From Paraburkholderia nodosa (GTDB lineage Bacteria; Pseudomonadota; Gammaproteobacteria; Burkholderiales; Burkholderiaceae), in the NCBI RefSeq assembly GCF_001718195.1, contig NZ_MCNV01000002.1, positions 62,001 to 126,000 of the forward strand: 64,000 nucleotides of DNA, written 5' to 3'. The notes beneath the pieces are model-generated. The model was not told where the DNA came from and searched no databases. It saw only the letters and a program-made list of their open reading frames with translations. The position numbers were made by a program, and so were the translations under genes. Positions 36,746 to 45,794 of the stretch are shown here, piece by piece (within the stretch, counting starts at the first letter, position 1; the number at the start of each line of letters is the position of its first letter).

Positions 36746-39358
36746 TTAGTTGCGTTGCTCTGCCTGCGCGGAAGGCTTCAACACGTTGCGCGTGCCGTCG
36801 AAATGCCGGCGCACGCGCAGACCGTTCGCCACGACGAGCAGACTCGCGCCCACGTCGGCGAACACGGCCATCCAGAGCGTGGCCTCGGCCGCCATCGCGA
36901 GCACGAGAAACACGGCCTTGATGCCGAGCGCAAGCGCGATGTTTTGCTTGAGCACGCTCGCGGTCTTGCGCGAGAGGCCGATGAACGCGGCGATTTTGCG
37001 CGGATCGTCGTCCATGATCGCGACGTCGGCGGTTTCGAGTGCGGTCGCGGTGCCCGCCGCGCCCATCGCGAAGCCGATGTCGGCGCGTGCGAGCGCGGGC
37101 GCGTCGTTCACGCCATCGCCGACCATTGCCGCCATCCCGTACTGCTTCGAGAGCGCGGCGATCGCGTCCTGCTTGTCCTGCGGCAGCAGATTGCCGCGCG
37201 CGTCGTCGATGCCGAGTTGATCGGCGATCGCCCGCGCGGTCGACGCGTTGTCGCCGGTCAGCATGACGGGCGTCACGCCGAGCGCGCGCAAGGCGCGCAC
37301 GGCCGGTGCGCTTTCCGTACGCAGCGCGTCGGCCACGGCGAACACGGCGACGGCCTCCTGCGGCGCGCACAGCACGATCGCCGTCTTGCCCGCTAGTTCC
37401 AGCGCGGCCAGCTGCGCTTCGAGTTCGGGCGAGCACAAACCGAGCTCCTCCACCAGACGGTGATTGCCGAGGCGCCAGAGCGTGCCGTCGACGCGGCCTT
37501 GCACGCCGCGACCGTTCAGCACCGCGAACTGATCGACGGCGAGCAGGCGTGCCTCCGGCTGTCGCGCCCGCCAGCCTTCGACCACCGCGCGGGCGACGGG
37601 GTGCGTACTCGCATCGTCCAGGCTCGCGGCAATGCGCAGTGCTTGTTCTGTCGAAAGCGGCGGTTCGCTGGACGCCCCAGCGCCGACCAGCGCCCGAATC
37701 GGCGCCTTGAGCACATCGGTCAGGACAGGTTCGCCGCGTGTGAGCGTGCCGGTCTTGTCGAGCGCGACGGCCTTGAGCAGCCGGCCGCGTTCGAGCCACA
37801 CGCCGCCCTTCACGAGCATGCCGTGGCGCGCGGCGGCGGCCAGGCCGCTCACGACCGTCACCGGCGTCGACACGACGAGCGCGCACGGGCAGGCGATCAC
37901 GAGCAGAACGAGCGCCTTGTAGAGCCATGCACTCCACGCGCCGCCGAAGACGAGCGGCCCGGCCAGCGCCAGCACCACGGCAAGCACGACCACGGCCGGC
38001 GTGTAGTAGCGCGCGAACTGGTCGACGAAGCGCTGCGTGGGCGCGCGCTGCGCCTGCGCCTCCTGCACCGCCGCGGCGATGCGAGCGAGCGTGCTGTCCT
38101 TCGCGGGCGCGGTGACGAGCGCTTCGACCACGCCATCGACGACGATGCTGCCCGCGTAAAGCACCGCGCCGGTTTCCTTGTCGACAGGCAGGCTTTCGCC
38201 CGTGATCGGCGCCTGATCGAGCGCAGCTCGGCCGGCGATCACGCGCGCGTCGAGCGGCACGCGCTGGCCTGTACGTACACGAACACGGCTGCCGACAGCC
38301 ACATCGCCCACCGCGCACTCGCACCATTCGCCTTGCCCGGATGCGCCCTCGCTGGGTTGCCAGACTTCGGCGGTCTCAGGCGCGAGCACGGTCAGCGCAC
38401 GGATGGCCTGACGGGCGCGTTCGAGCGACAGCGCCTCGATTTCCTCCGCAAGGGCGAACAGGAACACCACCATCGCCGCTTCCGGCCACTTGCCGATTGC
38501 AATGGCGCCGATCAACGCCAGCGACATCAGGAAATAAATGTTGATCGTGAAGTTGCGCAGCGCGATCCAGCCCTTGCGCAGCGTGGGCAGACCCGCGCAC
38601 ACGATCGAGATGGCTGCGCAAGCGAGTACGAGCAGGCTGGTTTCCCGGCCGGTGCGCCAGGCGAGCACCTCGGCGCCTGCGGCTGCCACGCCGCTCACCG
38701 CCAGCAGCAGCTTCTGGCGCAGTACGAGACCGACCGGCGCAGGCGGGGCGTCTTGCGCGGACGCGCTTTCATCCAACTCACGCGGCGCCATGTCGAGTGC
38801 GCGCAGCGCGGCGACGACCGGTTGTGTATCGTCGAGCCGATGATGGACAGTCAGCTCGCGCGCGAGCAGGTCGAAATCGAGGCGCACGACGCCCGGCATG
38901 GGTTCGAGCCGGTTGCGGATCAGGCGCTCTTCGGTCGGGCAATCCATGTTTTGGATGCGCCAGCGAGCGCGGCGCGTGCCTTCGGGCGCCGGAGCCGTGT
39001 TGCGCTGACTTTGCGGCGGCGTGCTGTGCGCAGTGTCGCCGTGACAGCAGCTATGGGCGTGCGCGTGGCTGTTCGGCTCGGTTTGTCCGTGACCGTGCTC
39101 GTTGTCGTGGTCATGGTTGTGGCCGTGACCGCGGCCGTGCTCGTTGTCGTGGCCGTGCGCATGGCCTTGGTCGTGGGCGTGCTCGTGACCATGGGCACGA
39201 TCATGGTCTTGTCCTTGATCCTGGTCGCGCCTATGCCCGTGGCCGCCGCACGCGCCGCCCACGCCGCCAGACCCGTGAGCGCCGCCCACCGTCCGTTCCT
39301 CATCACGCGCGCGAAGGCGCTGCGCAATGCCGAGCCGCGACACGTAGCTCTGGTTCAT
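36746..39358 (-). CDS. cadA: Cd/Zn/Pb-translocating P-type ATPase with His-rich N-terminus
   Basis: 870-residue heavy-metal exporter of the inner membrane. The first about 110 residues are a His/Asp/Gly-rich metal-collecting tail (many HGH, HDH and HEH units), followed by an HMA-like domain with NMDCPTEERLIRNRLE. The pump core has the metal-site motif CPCALVVSTPVT, phosphorylation loop DKTGTLTRGEP, and MVGDGVNDAPAL. The CPC motif and NMDCPTEE place it in the Zn/Cd/Pb group rather than the copper group. The ATG at 39358 is the one within the divergent promoter layout. Transcribed opposite to cadR and controlled from the MerR-type operator between them. Confidence 0.93.
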   Translation of the reverse strand: MNQSYVSRLGIAQRLRARDEERTVGGAHGSGGVGGACGGHGHRRDQDQGQDHDRAHGHEHAHDQGHAHGHDNEHGRGHGHNHDHDNEHGHGQTEPNSHAHAHSCCHGDTAHSTPPQSQRNTAPAPEGTRRARWRIQNMDCPTEERLIRNRLEPMPGVVRLDFDLLARELTVHHRLDDTQPVVAALRALDMAPRELDESASAQDAPPAPVGLVLRQKLLLAVSGVAAAGAEVLAWRTGRETSLLVLACAAISIVCAGLPTLRKGWIALRNFTINIYFLMSLALIGAIAIGKWPEAAMVVFLFALAEEIEALSLERARQAIRALTVLAPETAEVWQPSEGASGQGEWCECAVGDVAVGSRVRVRTGQRVPLDARVIAGRAALDQAPITGESLPVDKETGAVLYAGSIVVDGVVEALVTAPAKDSTLARIAAAVQEAQAQRAPTQRFVDQFARYYTPAVVVLAVVLALAGPLVFGGAWSAWLYKALVLLVIACPCALVVSTPVTVVSGLAAAARHGMLVKGGVWLERGRLLKAVALDKTGTLTRGEPVLTDVLKAPIRALVGAGASSEPPLSTEQALRIAASLDDASTHPVARAVVEGWRARQPEARLLAVDQFAVLNGRGVQGRVDGTLWRLGNHRLVEELGLCSPELEAQLAALELAGKTAIVLCAPQEAVAVFAVADALRTESAPAVRALRALGVTPVMLTGDNASTARAIADQLGIDDARGNLLPQDKQDAIAALSKQYGMAAMVGDGVNDAPALARADIGFAMGAAGTATALETADVAIMDDDPRKIAAFIGLSRKTASVLKQNIALALGIKAVFLVLAMAAEATLWMAVFADVGASLLVVANGLRVRRHFDGTRNVLKPSAQAEQRN

Positions 39359-39387
39359 AGCCGGTTTCTCCCAAAAGTGACACAATC

Positions 39388-39418
39388 ATTGAACAGCCTG
39401 TAGCCACTACAGGGTCAA
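39388..39418 (-). promoter_or_regulatory. CadR/PbrR-type promoter-operator of cadA
   Basis: On the minus strand a -35 TTGACC and -10 TTCAAT are separated by 19 bases, and the spacer holds the dyad CCTGTAG-TGG-CTACAGG (39397-39413). A 19-base spacer with an internal dyad is the mark of MerR-family activators. The two divergent starts are 82 bases apart, so one operator probably serves both genes. Confidence 0.85.
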
Positions 39419-39440
39419 GTGATTTGGGAGAGCCGCGACC

Positions 39441-39926
39441 ATGCGAATTGGTGAACTGGCGCGCTGCGCGCACTGCGACGTCGAAACGGTGCGCTTTTAC
39501 GAGCGCGAAGGCCTGCTGGACGAGCCCGCGCGCGAAACCAACGGTTACCGCAGCTACACGGCCGTGCACGCCGCGCAGCTCAACTTTATCCGTCATTGCA
39601 GGTCACTCGGCATCGGGCTCACGGACATTCGCATGCTGCGCCGCTTCCAGGCCGACCCGAGCCAACCCTGCGACGAAGTCAACGAATTGATCGACAGCCA
39701 GATCGAGCGCATCCATCAGCAGATCGAAGCGATGCGCGTACTCGAGCAGCAATTACGCACGCTGCGCGAGAGCTGCCATGCCAATCAGAGCAGCAGCGCG
39801 GAGTGCGGGATCATGAAGAGTCTCGAACAGCCCGTCGACGACGAAAGCTGCTCATGCCATGGTGACGGGCACGCTGCACAGGACGCGCCGCCTGCAGACG
39901 GCGCGCCTTCCCCTCACCGCCACTAG
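39441..39926 (+). CDS. cadR: Cd(II)/Pb(II)-responsive MerR-family regulator
   Basis: 161-residue metal sensor that activates the divergent cadA promoter. The MerR HTH is at 1-65 (MRIGELARCAHCDVETVRFY, REGLLDEPARETNGYRSY), followed by a long dimer helix. Cys77, Cys112 and Cys122 match the metal-binding cysteines of CadR/PbrR. The C-terminus is rich in Cys and His (SCSCHGDGHAAQ, HRH), as in the CadR group, where it can bind a second metal. Start at 39441 follows a GGGAGAG site. Confidence 0.92.
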   Translation: MRIGELARCAHCDVETVRFYEREGLLDEPARETNGYRSYTAVHAAQLNFIRHCRSLGIGLTDIRMLRRFQADPSQPCDEVNELIDSQIERIHQQIEAMRVLEQQLRTLRESCHANQSSSAECGIMKSLEQPVDDESCSCHGDGHAAQDAPPADGAPSPHRH

Positions 39927-39941
39927 CCGCTCAAGGGCAAT

Positions 39942-41402
39942 TCAAGGCGCGGCGGCGATCACTTCGGCCACCGTGGCCGTGAGCTTCTTCGCGTAGGGCA
40001 CATGGAGGAACTCGTTCGGCCCGTGCGCGTTGGACTTCGGGCCGAGCACGCCGCACACCATGAACTGCGACTTGGGAAACCCTGCCTGCAGCACGTTCAT
40101 GAGCGGGATCGTGCCGCCCTGGCCGAGATACGCGCAGTCCGCGCCGAAATGCGTGCGCGAGGCGGCGTTGAGCGCTTCCGAGAGCCACGGAGCGAGTTCC
40201 GGCGCGCTCCAGCCGTTGGCCGCGCCCGCGTCCGGCCTGAAGGTGACCTTGGCGTTATACGGCGGATCGAGTTCGAGCAGCGCCTTCAGTTCGGCTACGG
40301 CCTTCGAAGCCTCGACTAGCGGCGGCAGGCGCAGCGAGAGCTTGAACGCCGTCCGCGGCCGCAGCACGTTGCCGGCGTCGGCGAGTACGGGCAGGCCCGC
40401 CGCTCCCGTGACCGAAAGCGAAGGCCGCCACGTGGAGTCGAGCAGCGCCTGCTGCGGGTCCGTGGTGGTGGGCAGCACGCGCCGGCCGTCCTGGCCGCAC
40501 GCCCAAGGCATGGTCTTCCAGACGCTTTCACCAAGGATCTTCGCCGTGGCCTCGGCTTCGCTCAAGCGCTGCGAGGGGATCGCGCAATGGAAACCCTTGG
40601 GCAGCAGCGTGCCGCTCGCGGCGTCTTCGAGACGCTCGAAGAGCTGCCGCATCACGCGGAAACTGGACGGCGCAATGCCGCCGTAAGAGCCCGAGTGAAT
40701 GCCCTCCTCGAGCACTTCGACTTCGAGGTCGCCCGCCACGAGACCGCGCAGCGACGTGGTGAGCCAGAGCTGGTCATAGTTGCCCGCGCCCGAATCGAGA
40801 CACACGACGAGACCGACGTTACCGAGCCGCTCGCGCAGCGCGTCGACATAAGGCAGCAGGTCGTAGCTGCCCGACTCCTCGCAGGTTTCGATGAGACCCA
40901 CGCAACGCGGACGCTCGATGCCCTGCGCGTCGAGCGCGGCGAGCGCCGTGACGCTCGCGTAGATCGCGTAGCCGTCGTCAGCGCCGCCGCGCCCGTAGAG
41001 GCGGCCGTCTTCGAGCTTCGGCGTCCAGGGGCCCAGGTCGTTGCGCCAGCCCGCGAATTCCGGCTGCTTGTCGAGGTGGCCGTAGAGCACGACCGTCTCG
41101 CTGCTACCCGAGCGCGTGGCGGGTACCTCGAAGAAAATCACCGGCGTGCGATTGGGCAGGCGCACGATCTCCAGCTTCAGGCCGCGCACCGGCTGCTGTT
41201 CCGCCCACTTCGCGGCCTCCTGCACGACGCGCTCGAGATAGCCGTGCTGGGCCCACTGCGGATCGAATGCCGGGCTCTTGGCCGGCACCGCGATGTAGTC
41301 GGTCAACGCGGGCACGATCTCGTCATGCCATTTGCGTTCGACGAAGGCGCGCAGTTCGTCGTGGTCGAGTTGACGGGTGGCCTCGGACGGGTCGGAGATC
41401 AT
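39942..41402 (-). CDS. M20-family dipeptidase
   Basis: 486-residue zinc metallopeptidase of the M20 dipeptidase (carnosinase-like) group. Ligand-bearing motifs are in order: LYGHLDKQPE (His, Asp), GRGGADDGYA (bridging Asp), ETCEESGS (catalytic Glu pair), VCLDSGAGNY and SNAHGPNEF near the end. The lid domain is about 220-380. The ATG at 41402 follows directly from the usual MISDPSE-like N-terminus; an upstream extension to 41498 is low-complexity. Cytosolic di/tripeptide hydrolysis is the family role. Confidence 0.92.
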   Translation of the reverse strand: MISDPSEATRQLDHDELRAFVERKWHDEIVPALTDYIAVPAKSPAFDPQWAQHGYLERVVQEAAKWAEQQPVRGLKLEIVRLPNRTPVIFFEVPATRSGSSETVVLYGHLDKQPEFAGWRNDLGPWTPKLEDGRLYGRGGADDGYAIYASVTALAALDAQGIERPRCVGLIETCEESGSYDLLPYVDALRERLGNVGLVVCLDSGAGNYDQLWLTTSLRGLVAGDLEVEVLEEGIHSGSYGGIAPSSFRVMRQLFERLEDAASGTLLPKGFHCAIPSQRLSEAEATAKILGESVWKTMPWACGQDGRRVLPTTTDPQQALLDSTWRPSLSVTGAAGLPVLADAGNVLRPRTAFKLSLRLPPLVEASKAVAELKALLELDPPYNAKVTFRPDAGAANGWSAPELAPWLSEALNAASRTHFGADCAYLGQGGTIPLMNVLQAGFPKSQFMVCGVLGPKSNAHGPNEFLHVPYAKKLTATVAEVIAAAP

Positions 41403-41574
41403 GGTGTGGGTTCCCAGCGATGAAAAACCCGATGATAGACCCGAACCCCCACCGGCCGACACCCCTCGCGCCCGGTGATGGCCGTCCGGCCAAGGCATGG
41501 CGTGCGCTCAGGGCCAATCCGCGCGACAATGATCGTTCGGGCATATTCCGCCCTTTTTTCTGGAGAATGGAAAT

Positions 41575-41895
41575 ATGGTGAGCCGTTCCGTCTTCGAGAT
41601 CATCGTTCTCGCAGCGGTGGTCGCGCTCTACTTTCTCCCAGCGCTGATCGCCGACAGGCGTCAGCGTCACGACCTGCTGGTCATCGCAGTCTTCAATGCC
41701 GTGCTCGGCTGGACACTGCTCGGCTGGCTGCTGGCGCTCTTCTGGGCGCTGCAACCGAATCCGCCGAAGGATCTCGGCGGCCAGACCAGGATTCGCAGCC
41801 GCCGGCTGGGGATGCTGCTCTTCTCGCGCCGGCTCGACGACCGGGTCCAGGCGCGCGAAACCCGCGCCACTGAGAGCAAGCGCTCGCCGCATTGA
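41575..41895 (+). CDS. Superinfection-immunity-like membrane protein
   Basis: 106-residue protein with two hydrophobic segments (about 8-26 and 34-60) and the family pattern LPALIADRRQRHD, FNAVLGWTLLGWLLALFWAL, which match the Imm_superinfect family named after phage T4 Imm. The rest is basic and cytosolic. A GGAG site precedes the ATG. Phage T4 Imm blocks DNA entry; in chromosomes the role is unknown. It sits alone between M20 and LysE genes, with no other phage genes nearby. Confidence 0.78.
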   Translation: MVSRSVFEIIVLAAVVALYFLPALIADRRQRHDLLVIAVFNAVLGWTLLGWLLALFWALQPNPPKDLGGQTRIRSRRLGMLLFSRRLDDRVQARETRATESKRSPH

Positions 41896-42114
41896 GGCCG
41901 TCGCGGCTTATCCGTTTGGCCAACGTTTCAGGCCATGGCGCGCAAGCGCTGCCGTCGCATGAAATAATCACCGGGAATCAACCTGCGTTGGCCGCGCCGT
42001 TTTGATCGTTTTGATCGCCCTATATCTGGCTGAAGCGCTCAGCGTTGTGCTCATCGCTCGAGTCGCCTTCACACCCATCAGCAACCCAAGCAAACATCAA
42101 CACGGAGCCTCGTC

Positions 42115-42747
42115 ATGCCACACGCCGCCCCGCTGCTCGCCTTTGCCGCCGTCGCACTCGGCATGGCGCTCACGCCCGGACCCAACATGATCTACCTGAT
42201 CTCGCGCTCGATCTGCCAGGGGCGCAAGGCGGGCCTGATCTCCCTGGGCGGGGTCGCGCTCGGCTTCGTGTTCTACATGCTGTGCGCCGCCTTCGGCATT
42301 ACCGCGTTGCTCATGGCCGTGCCGTTCGCCTACGACGCGCTGCGCCTGGGCGGCGCGCTCTATCTGTTCTGGCTCGCGTGGCAGGCGCTCAAGCCCGGCG
42401 GCCGCTCGCCGTTCCAGGTGCGCGAGTTGCCCGCCGACCGCCCGCGCAAGCTCTTTCTGATGGGGTTCGTCACGAACCTGCTGAATCCGAAAATTGCCAT
42501 TCTGTATTTGTCGCTGCTGCCGCAGTTCATCGACCCGCATCACGGGAGCGTGCTCGCGCAGTCCATCGTGCTCGGCAGCGTGCAGATCGCGCTTTCGATC
42601 AGCGTGAATGCCGCCGTGGCGATGACGGCGGGCACGATTGCAGCGTTTCTCGGCGACCGGCCGGGCTGGCTCAAGCTTCAACGCTGGCTCATGGGTACGG
42701 TGCTGGCCGGCCTCGCCGTGCGTATCGCCGCCGAAGGCCAGCGCTAA
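42115..42747 (+). CDS. LysE/RhtB-family amino-acid exporter
   Basis: 210-residue inner-membrane exporter with about six hydrophobic segments. The LysE signature is visible as ALTPGPNMIYLISRS with the following QGRKAGLISLGGVALGF. The segment LLNPKIAILYLSLLPQFI is also family-typical. Exported substrate not readable. It is followed by a GC hairpin and is convergent to the DUF2158 gene. Confidence 0.93.
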   Translation: MPHAAPLLAFAAVALGMALTPGPNMIYLISRSICQGRKAGLISLGGVALGFVFYMLCAAFGITALLMAVPFAYDALRLGGALYLFWLAWQALKPGGRSPFQVRELPADRPRKLFLMGFVTNLLNPKIAILYLSLLPQFIDPHHGSVLAQSIVLGSVQIALSISVNAAVAMTAGTIAAFLGDRPGWLKLQRWLMGTVLAGLAVRIAAEGQR

Positions 42748-42753
42748 AGCAAA

Positions 42754-42778
42754 CGGCCGGGCGCATCCGGCCCGGCCG
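42754..42778. terminator. Hairpin between convergent lysE-like and DUF2158 genes
   Basis: Nine-base perfect stem CGGCCGGGC / GCCCGGCCG with a seven-base loop GCATCCG, directly after the LysE stop. Weak T content on both sides (ACTTC on plus, TTTGCTTT on minus). Probably a bidirectional terminator. Confidence 0.55.
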
Positions 42779-42836
42779 CTACTTCATCGTATTTGACGCG
42801 CCTGTGGCGCGTGTGCAGTCTGCGTGGGTCTACGCC

Positions 42837-43124
42837 TCAGACCCTGCCGATAGCCCTTCCGCCAGCCGGACTGCGCATCTTGACGAACGCCGCGGGAATC
42901 GAGCGCGGTTCGATCTGCACCATGTCCTGAGCGAACATGTCCTGGCGCAGTTCGCCTTGCTCGTCGAACCACTGGCAGATCAGCCAGTGACCGCTGGCAA
43001 AGCCAACCGGACCGGCATACATGACGGTCATGCGCGGACCGCCCGATTTCAGGGTGACAACGTCGCCAATTCCGGCCATGGCAGCGAGCGGCTTTTCGGC
43101 TACGTCGATGGTCGTATCAAGCAT
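42837..43124 (-). CDS. YodC-family (DUF2158) protein
   Basis: 95-residue small cytosolic protein. The segment GIGDVVTLKSGGPRMTVMYA with a later ICQWFDEQGELRQDMF matches DUF2158/YodC, small SH3-like proteins of unknown function. A GGGGC precedes the ATG at 43124. The N-terminus carries about 18 extra residues compared with the shortest members. No operon partner. Confidence 0.85.
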   Translation of the reverse strand: MLDTTIDVAEKPLAAMAGIGDVVTLKSGGPRMTVMYAGPVGFASGHWLICQWFDEQGELRQDMFAQDMVQIEPRSIPAAFVKMRSPAGGRAIGRV

Positions 43125-43738
43125 GATGTGCCCCGTTAAAAAAGTCGCACAGAGAAAAAACCCGGGCGGGTTAGCCCCTGGCGCCCGCCCGCCCTTTCGA
43201 TAATCAGAATGGGACGGTCATTAATAAGTTTGGCAAGACTAACAACTCGAATTAATGCGTGCAAGTGGTTTCCAATAAACCTGCTGAAAACCCTGTTATT
43301 CGACGCACGCCGAAACCCCCGTTTAATCCCTTCCCGCACAATTTACGCGGAAAGCCGTACATGGCTGGAAAAAGCTACCGGGCAAGGTTTCCCCCGAAAC
43401 AGTCATATTATTTCGAATCCACAACCAGAAAATCCCGCAATGCAGCGGCAATAAACATGGCACACGGCAACTGCATTAACGATTTCGTCCAAAAACCGGA
43501 AGCCCTGCCAGAGCGAATGGAAACGATTTCTACGCGGATAAACCGTCCGTTCGATTAATTCGCCCACGCCGCACTTGAACTGTTCTCCTAGGGGGAAATC
43601 CTCATGTTTTACCGATGCCCTCAAAATTCTGCGGTTGAAATACGGTTGTCACTTAAATGGAATTGCAGTGCGGTGCAAAAAAATGCCCCATCCGGCAAAA
43701 CCGGATGGGGCTGCGCGCGCAGGACGCGGTCAGTCCGC
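43125..43738. other. AT-rich gene-free interval
   Basis: 614 bases with clearly lower GC than its neighbours. It holds the DUF2158 promoter on the left and the terminator of the CMD-family gene on the right. GGGCGGG / CCCGCCC at about 43165-43192 can pair. Short frames around 43259-43558 lack ribosome binding sites and codon bias; a candidate ATG at 43604 after AGGGGGA is followed by a frame that runs through the opposite terminator, so it is not called. The region could contain a small RNA or a horizontally gained remnant; nothing can be named. Confidence 0.5.
43677..43711 (-). terminator. Rho-independent terminator of the CMD-family gene
   Basis: Perfect eleven-base stem GCCCCATCCGG / CCGGATGGGGC with loop of five, followed on the minus strand by ATTTTTTT. 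It lies 28 bases after the CMD-family stop and ends the aminotransferase-CMD transcript. Confidence 0.92.
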
Positions 43739-44305
43739 TTATTCGGCAAACGGCAAGGTCGTCTGGCCTTCCGCGCGCATGGCGAAGACATTGAGCGTCA
43801 TTGCGACGAGCGCGTAGTAGCCAAGCAGCCCGACCAGGTTGATCGTGGTTTCGTAGCCAAAGCGCTCGACGGCACGCGCGTAGGTCGCGTCGGACACACG
43901 CTTCGCGTCGTACAGCTCGGTCGTGAACGCGTAGATCAGCGCGTCGTCGGGCTCGTCGAACCGGGGCGCGACGCCCGTGCGGATCTGCTCGGCCAGCACC
44001 TCGGGCACGCCCGCCTTCAGGGCGATGGGATAATGGATGTACCACTCGGCCTGCGCCTGCCAGCGCGCGGCCGTGACGAGAATCGCCAGTTCTGAGAGGC
44101 GCAGCGACAGGCCTGTCTGGTAACGACAGAACGCCCCAAGGCGCTGCGCATGCTGCGCCAGTTCCGGGCTGTGGATCCAGCCGAGGAACGGACCGTTGAG
44201 GTTGCCGCGCGGACCGGAAAGGATCTCGTCCAGCACCGCCTTCTGCTCCGGCGTCGCTTGGGCAGCGTCGAAAGCGGGAAGCCGCGAGGTCGGGTTTTGC
44301 GTCAT
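43739..44305 (-). CDS. Carboxymuconolactone decarboxylase family protein
   Basis: 188-residue all-helical protein of the CMD/AhpD family. The motif around ILVTAARWQAQAEWYIHYPIA matches the 4-carboxymuconolactone decarboxylase-like branch (RW..EW..H), and the AhpD CxxC redox pair is absent, so peroxidase-type chemistry is unlikely. The ATG at 44305 has GGAG ahead; a TTG three bases earlier is a less likely start. It follows the aminotransferase gene in the same direction with about 115 bases between, and ends in a strong terminator, so it is probably the last gene of the RpiR-linked set. Confidence 0.85.
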   Translation of the reverse strand: MTQNPTSRLPAFDAAQATPEQKAVLDEILSGPRGNLNGPFLGWIHSPELAQHAQRLGAFCRYQTGLSLRLSELAILVTAARWQAQAEWYIHYPIALKAGVPEVLAEQIRTGVAPRFDEPDDALIYAFTTELYDAKRVSDATYARAVERFGYETTINLVGLLGYYALVAMTLNVFAMRAEGQTTLPFAE

Positions 44306-44419
44306 CAATGGACTCCGTTGGAGGTTATGACCGGCGCGCGCGACCGATTGCGGTCGCCGCGATCTCGGCCGCCGCTAGCGGCGGACAGTTAGTTGCACTT
44401 CAACTCCATACAGCGAAGC

Positions 44420-45766
44420 TTACGCCGGGCGCGCCACGCCCGTTACGTCGAGCGCACCGTCGACGGCCGCGGCAAGCCGCTCGACGATCGAGTCGATGTT
44501 CTGCTCCGTGCAGATGAAAGGCGGCGCGAGCAGCACATGATCGCCGTTGCGGCCGTCCACGGTGCCGCCCATCGGATAGACCATCAGGCCGCGCGCGAAC
44601 GCCTCGCGCTTGATCGCCGCGTGCAGCTTGAGCGCCGGGTCGAAGGTGGCCTTCGTGGCGCGGTCCTTCACCAGCTCGACACCGACGAACAGGCCGCGGC
44701 CGCGCACATCGCCCACGTACGGATGGTCCGCATAACGCTCGCGCAGACGCGCACGCAATTGTTCGCCGCGGGCGAGCACGTTGGCGAGCAACTTCTCCTC
44801 GGCGATCACGCGCTGCACTTCGAGCGCCGCCGCGCAGGCCGTGGCGTGGCCGATATACGTGTGGCCGTGCTGGAAGTAGCCGCTGCCGCCCACGATCGTC
44901 TCGTAGATGCGCTGGCTCACGAGCGTCGCGCCGATCGGCTGGTAGCCTGCGCCCAGGCCCTTCGCGATCGTCAGCAGGTCCGGCGCAACGCCGTCCTCTT
45001 CGCAGGCGAACAGATGGCCGGTGCGGCCCATACCCGACATGATCTCGTCGAGGATCAGCAGCACGCCGTAGCGGTCGCACACCGCGCGGATCTTGCGGAA
45101 GTAGTCGCGCACGGGCGGCACCGCGCCGGCCGTTGCGCCCACCACGGTTTCCGCGACGAAGGCCGCAACCGTTTCGGAACCGAGTTCGAGAATCTTCTGC
45201 TCGAGTTCATCGGCGAGGCGCTGCGCATAGGCCTCGTCGGTCTCGCCTTCGTGGCGCTCTCGGTACGCAAAGCAAGGGCTCACGTGATGCGATTCGATCA
45301 GGATGGGCAGGAACGGCTCGCGGCGCCACGCATTGCCGCCGATCGCGAGCGCCCCGAGCGTGTTGCCGTGATAGCTCTGCCGGCGCGCGATGAAGTGGCG
45401 GCGCGCAAGCTCGCCCTTCTCCACGAAGTACTGGCGCGCGAGTTTGAGCGCGGCCTCGATCGCCTCCGAACCGCCCGACACGAAGTACACATGGTCGAGC
45501 CCCTTGGGCGCCGCGGCGATGAGGTGATCGGCGAGTTGCTCCGAGACCTCGGTCGTGAAGAAGGAGGTGTGCGCGTACGGCAGTTGCTGCGCCTGACGCT
45601 TGATCGCGTCGATCACGCGCTGGTTGCTGTGGCCGAGGCATGAAACCGCGGCGCCGCCGCTTGCGTCGATGTAGCGCTTGCCGGTGGAATCGATGATTTC
45701 GATGCCTTCGCCTGCCACCGCGACGGGCAAGCTTTGCTTCGGCATCCGGTGAAACACCTTGGTCAT
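44420..45766 (-). CDS. Class III (omega-type) aminotransferase
   Basis: 448-residue PLP enzyme. The cofactor lysine is in LTIAKGLGAGY, the PLP Asp in LILDEIMSGMGRTG, and SYHGNTLGALA and FVAETVVGATAGAVPP are typical of the omega-amino-acid:pyruvate group. It would move an amino group from an omega-amine or amino acid to a keto acid. The start at 45766 (MTKVFHRMPKQSLP) lies 28 bases after the C45 stop, so the two are one unit. Likely acts on the amine released by the C45 hydrolase, which is inference. Confidence 0.92.
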   Translation of the reverse strand: MTKVFHRMPKQSLPVAVAGEGIEIIDSTGKRYIDASGGAAVSCLGHSNQRVIDAIKRQAQQLPYAHTSFFTTEVSEQLADHLIAAAPKGLDHVYFVSGGSEAIEAALKLARQYFVEKGELARRHFIARRQSYHGNTLGALAIGGNAWRREPFLPILIESHHVSPCFAYRERHEGETDEAYAQRLADELEQKILELGSETVAAFVAETVVGATAGAVPPVRDYFRKIRAVCDRYGVLLILDEIMSGMGRTGHLFACEEDGVAPDLLTIAKGLGAGYQPIGATLVSQRIYETIVGGSGYFQHGHTYIGHATACAAALEVQRVIAEEKLLANVLARGEQLRARLRERYADHPYVGDVRGRGLFVGVELVKDRATKATFDPALKLHAAIKREAFARGLMVYPMGGTVDGRNGDHVLLAPPFICTEQNIDSIVERLAAAVDGALDVTGVARPA

Positions 45767-45794
45767 ATGTGTCCTCGATGAAGTCCGTGAATAT

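Noticed and set aside
37460..39403. Plus-strand frame of 647 codons opposite cadA
   Set aside because: Shadow; the minus strand has the full P-type ATPase motifs.
42045..43139. Plus-strand frame of 364 codons overlapping the LysE and DUF2158 genes
   Set aside because: R/A/H-rich shadow that overlaps two well-supported genes on both strands.
43604..44095. Plus-strand frame starting after AGGGGGA at 43604
   Set aside because: It runs through the perfect terminator of the opposite gene and into the antisense of the CMD-family gene, so only its first 70 bases are free; no family features.
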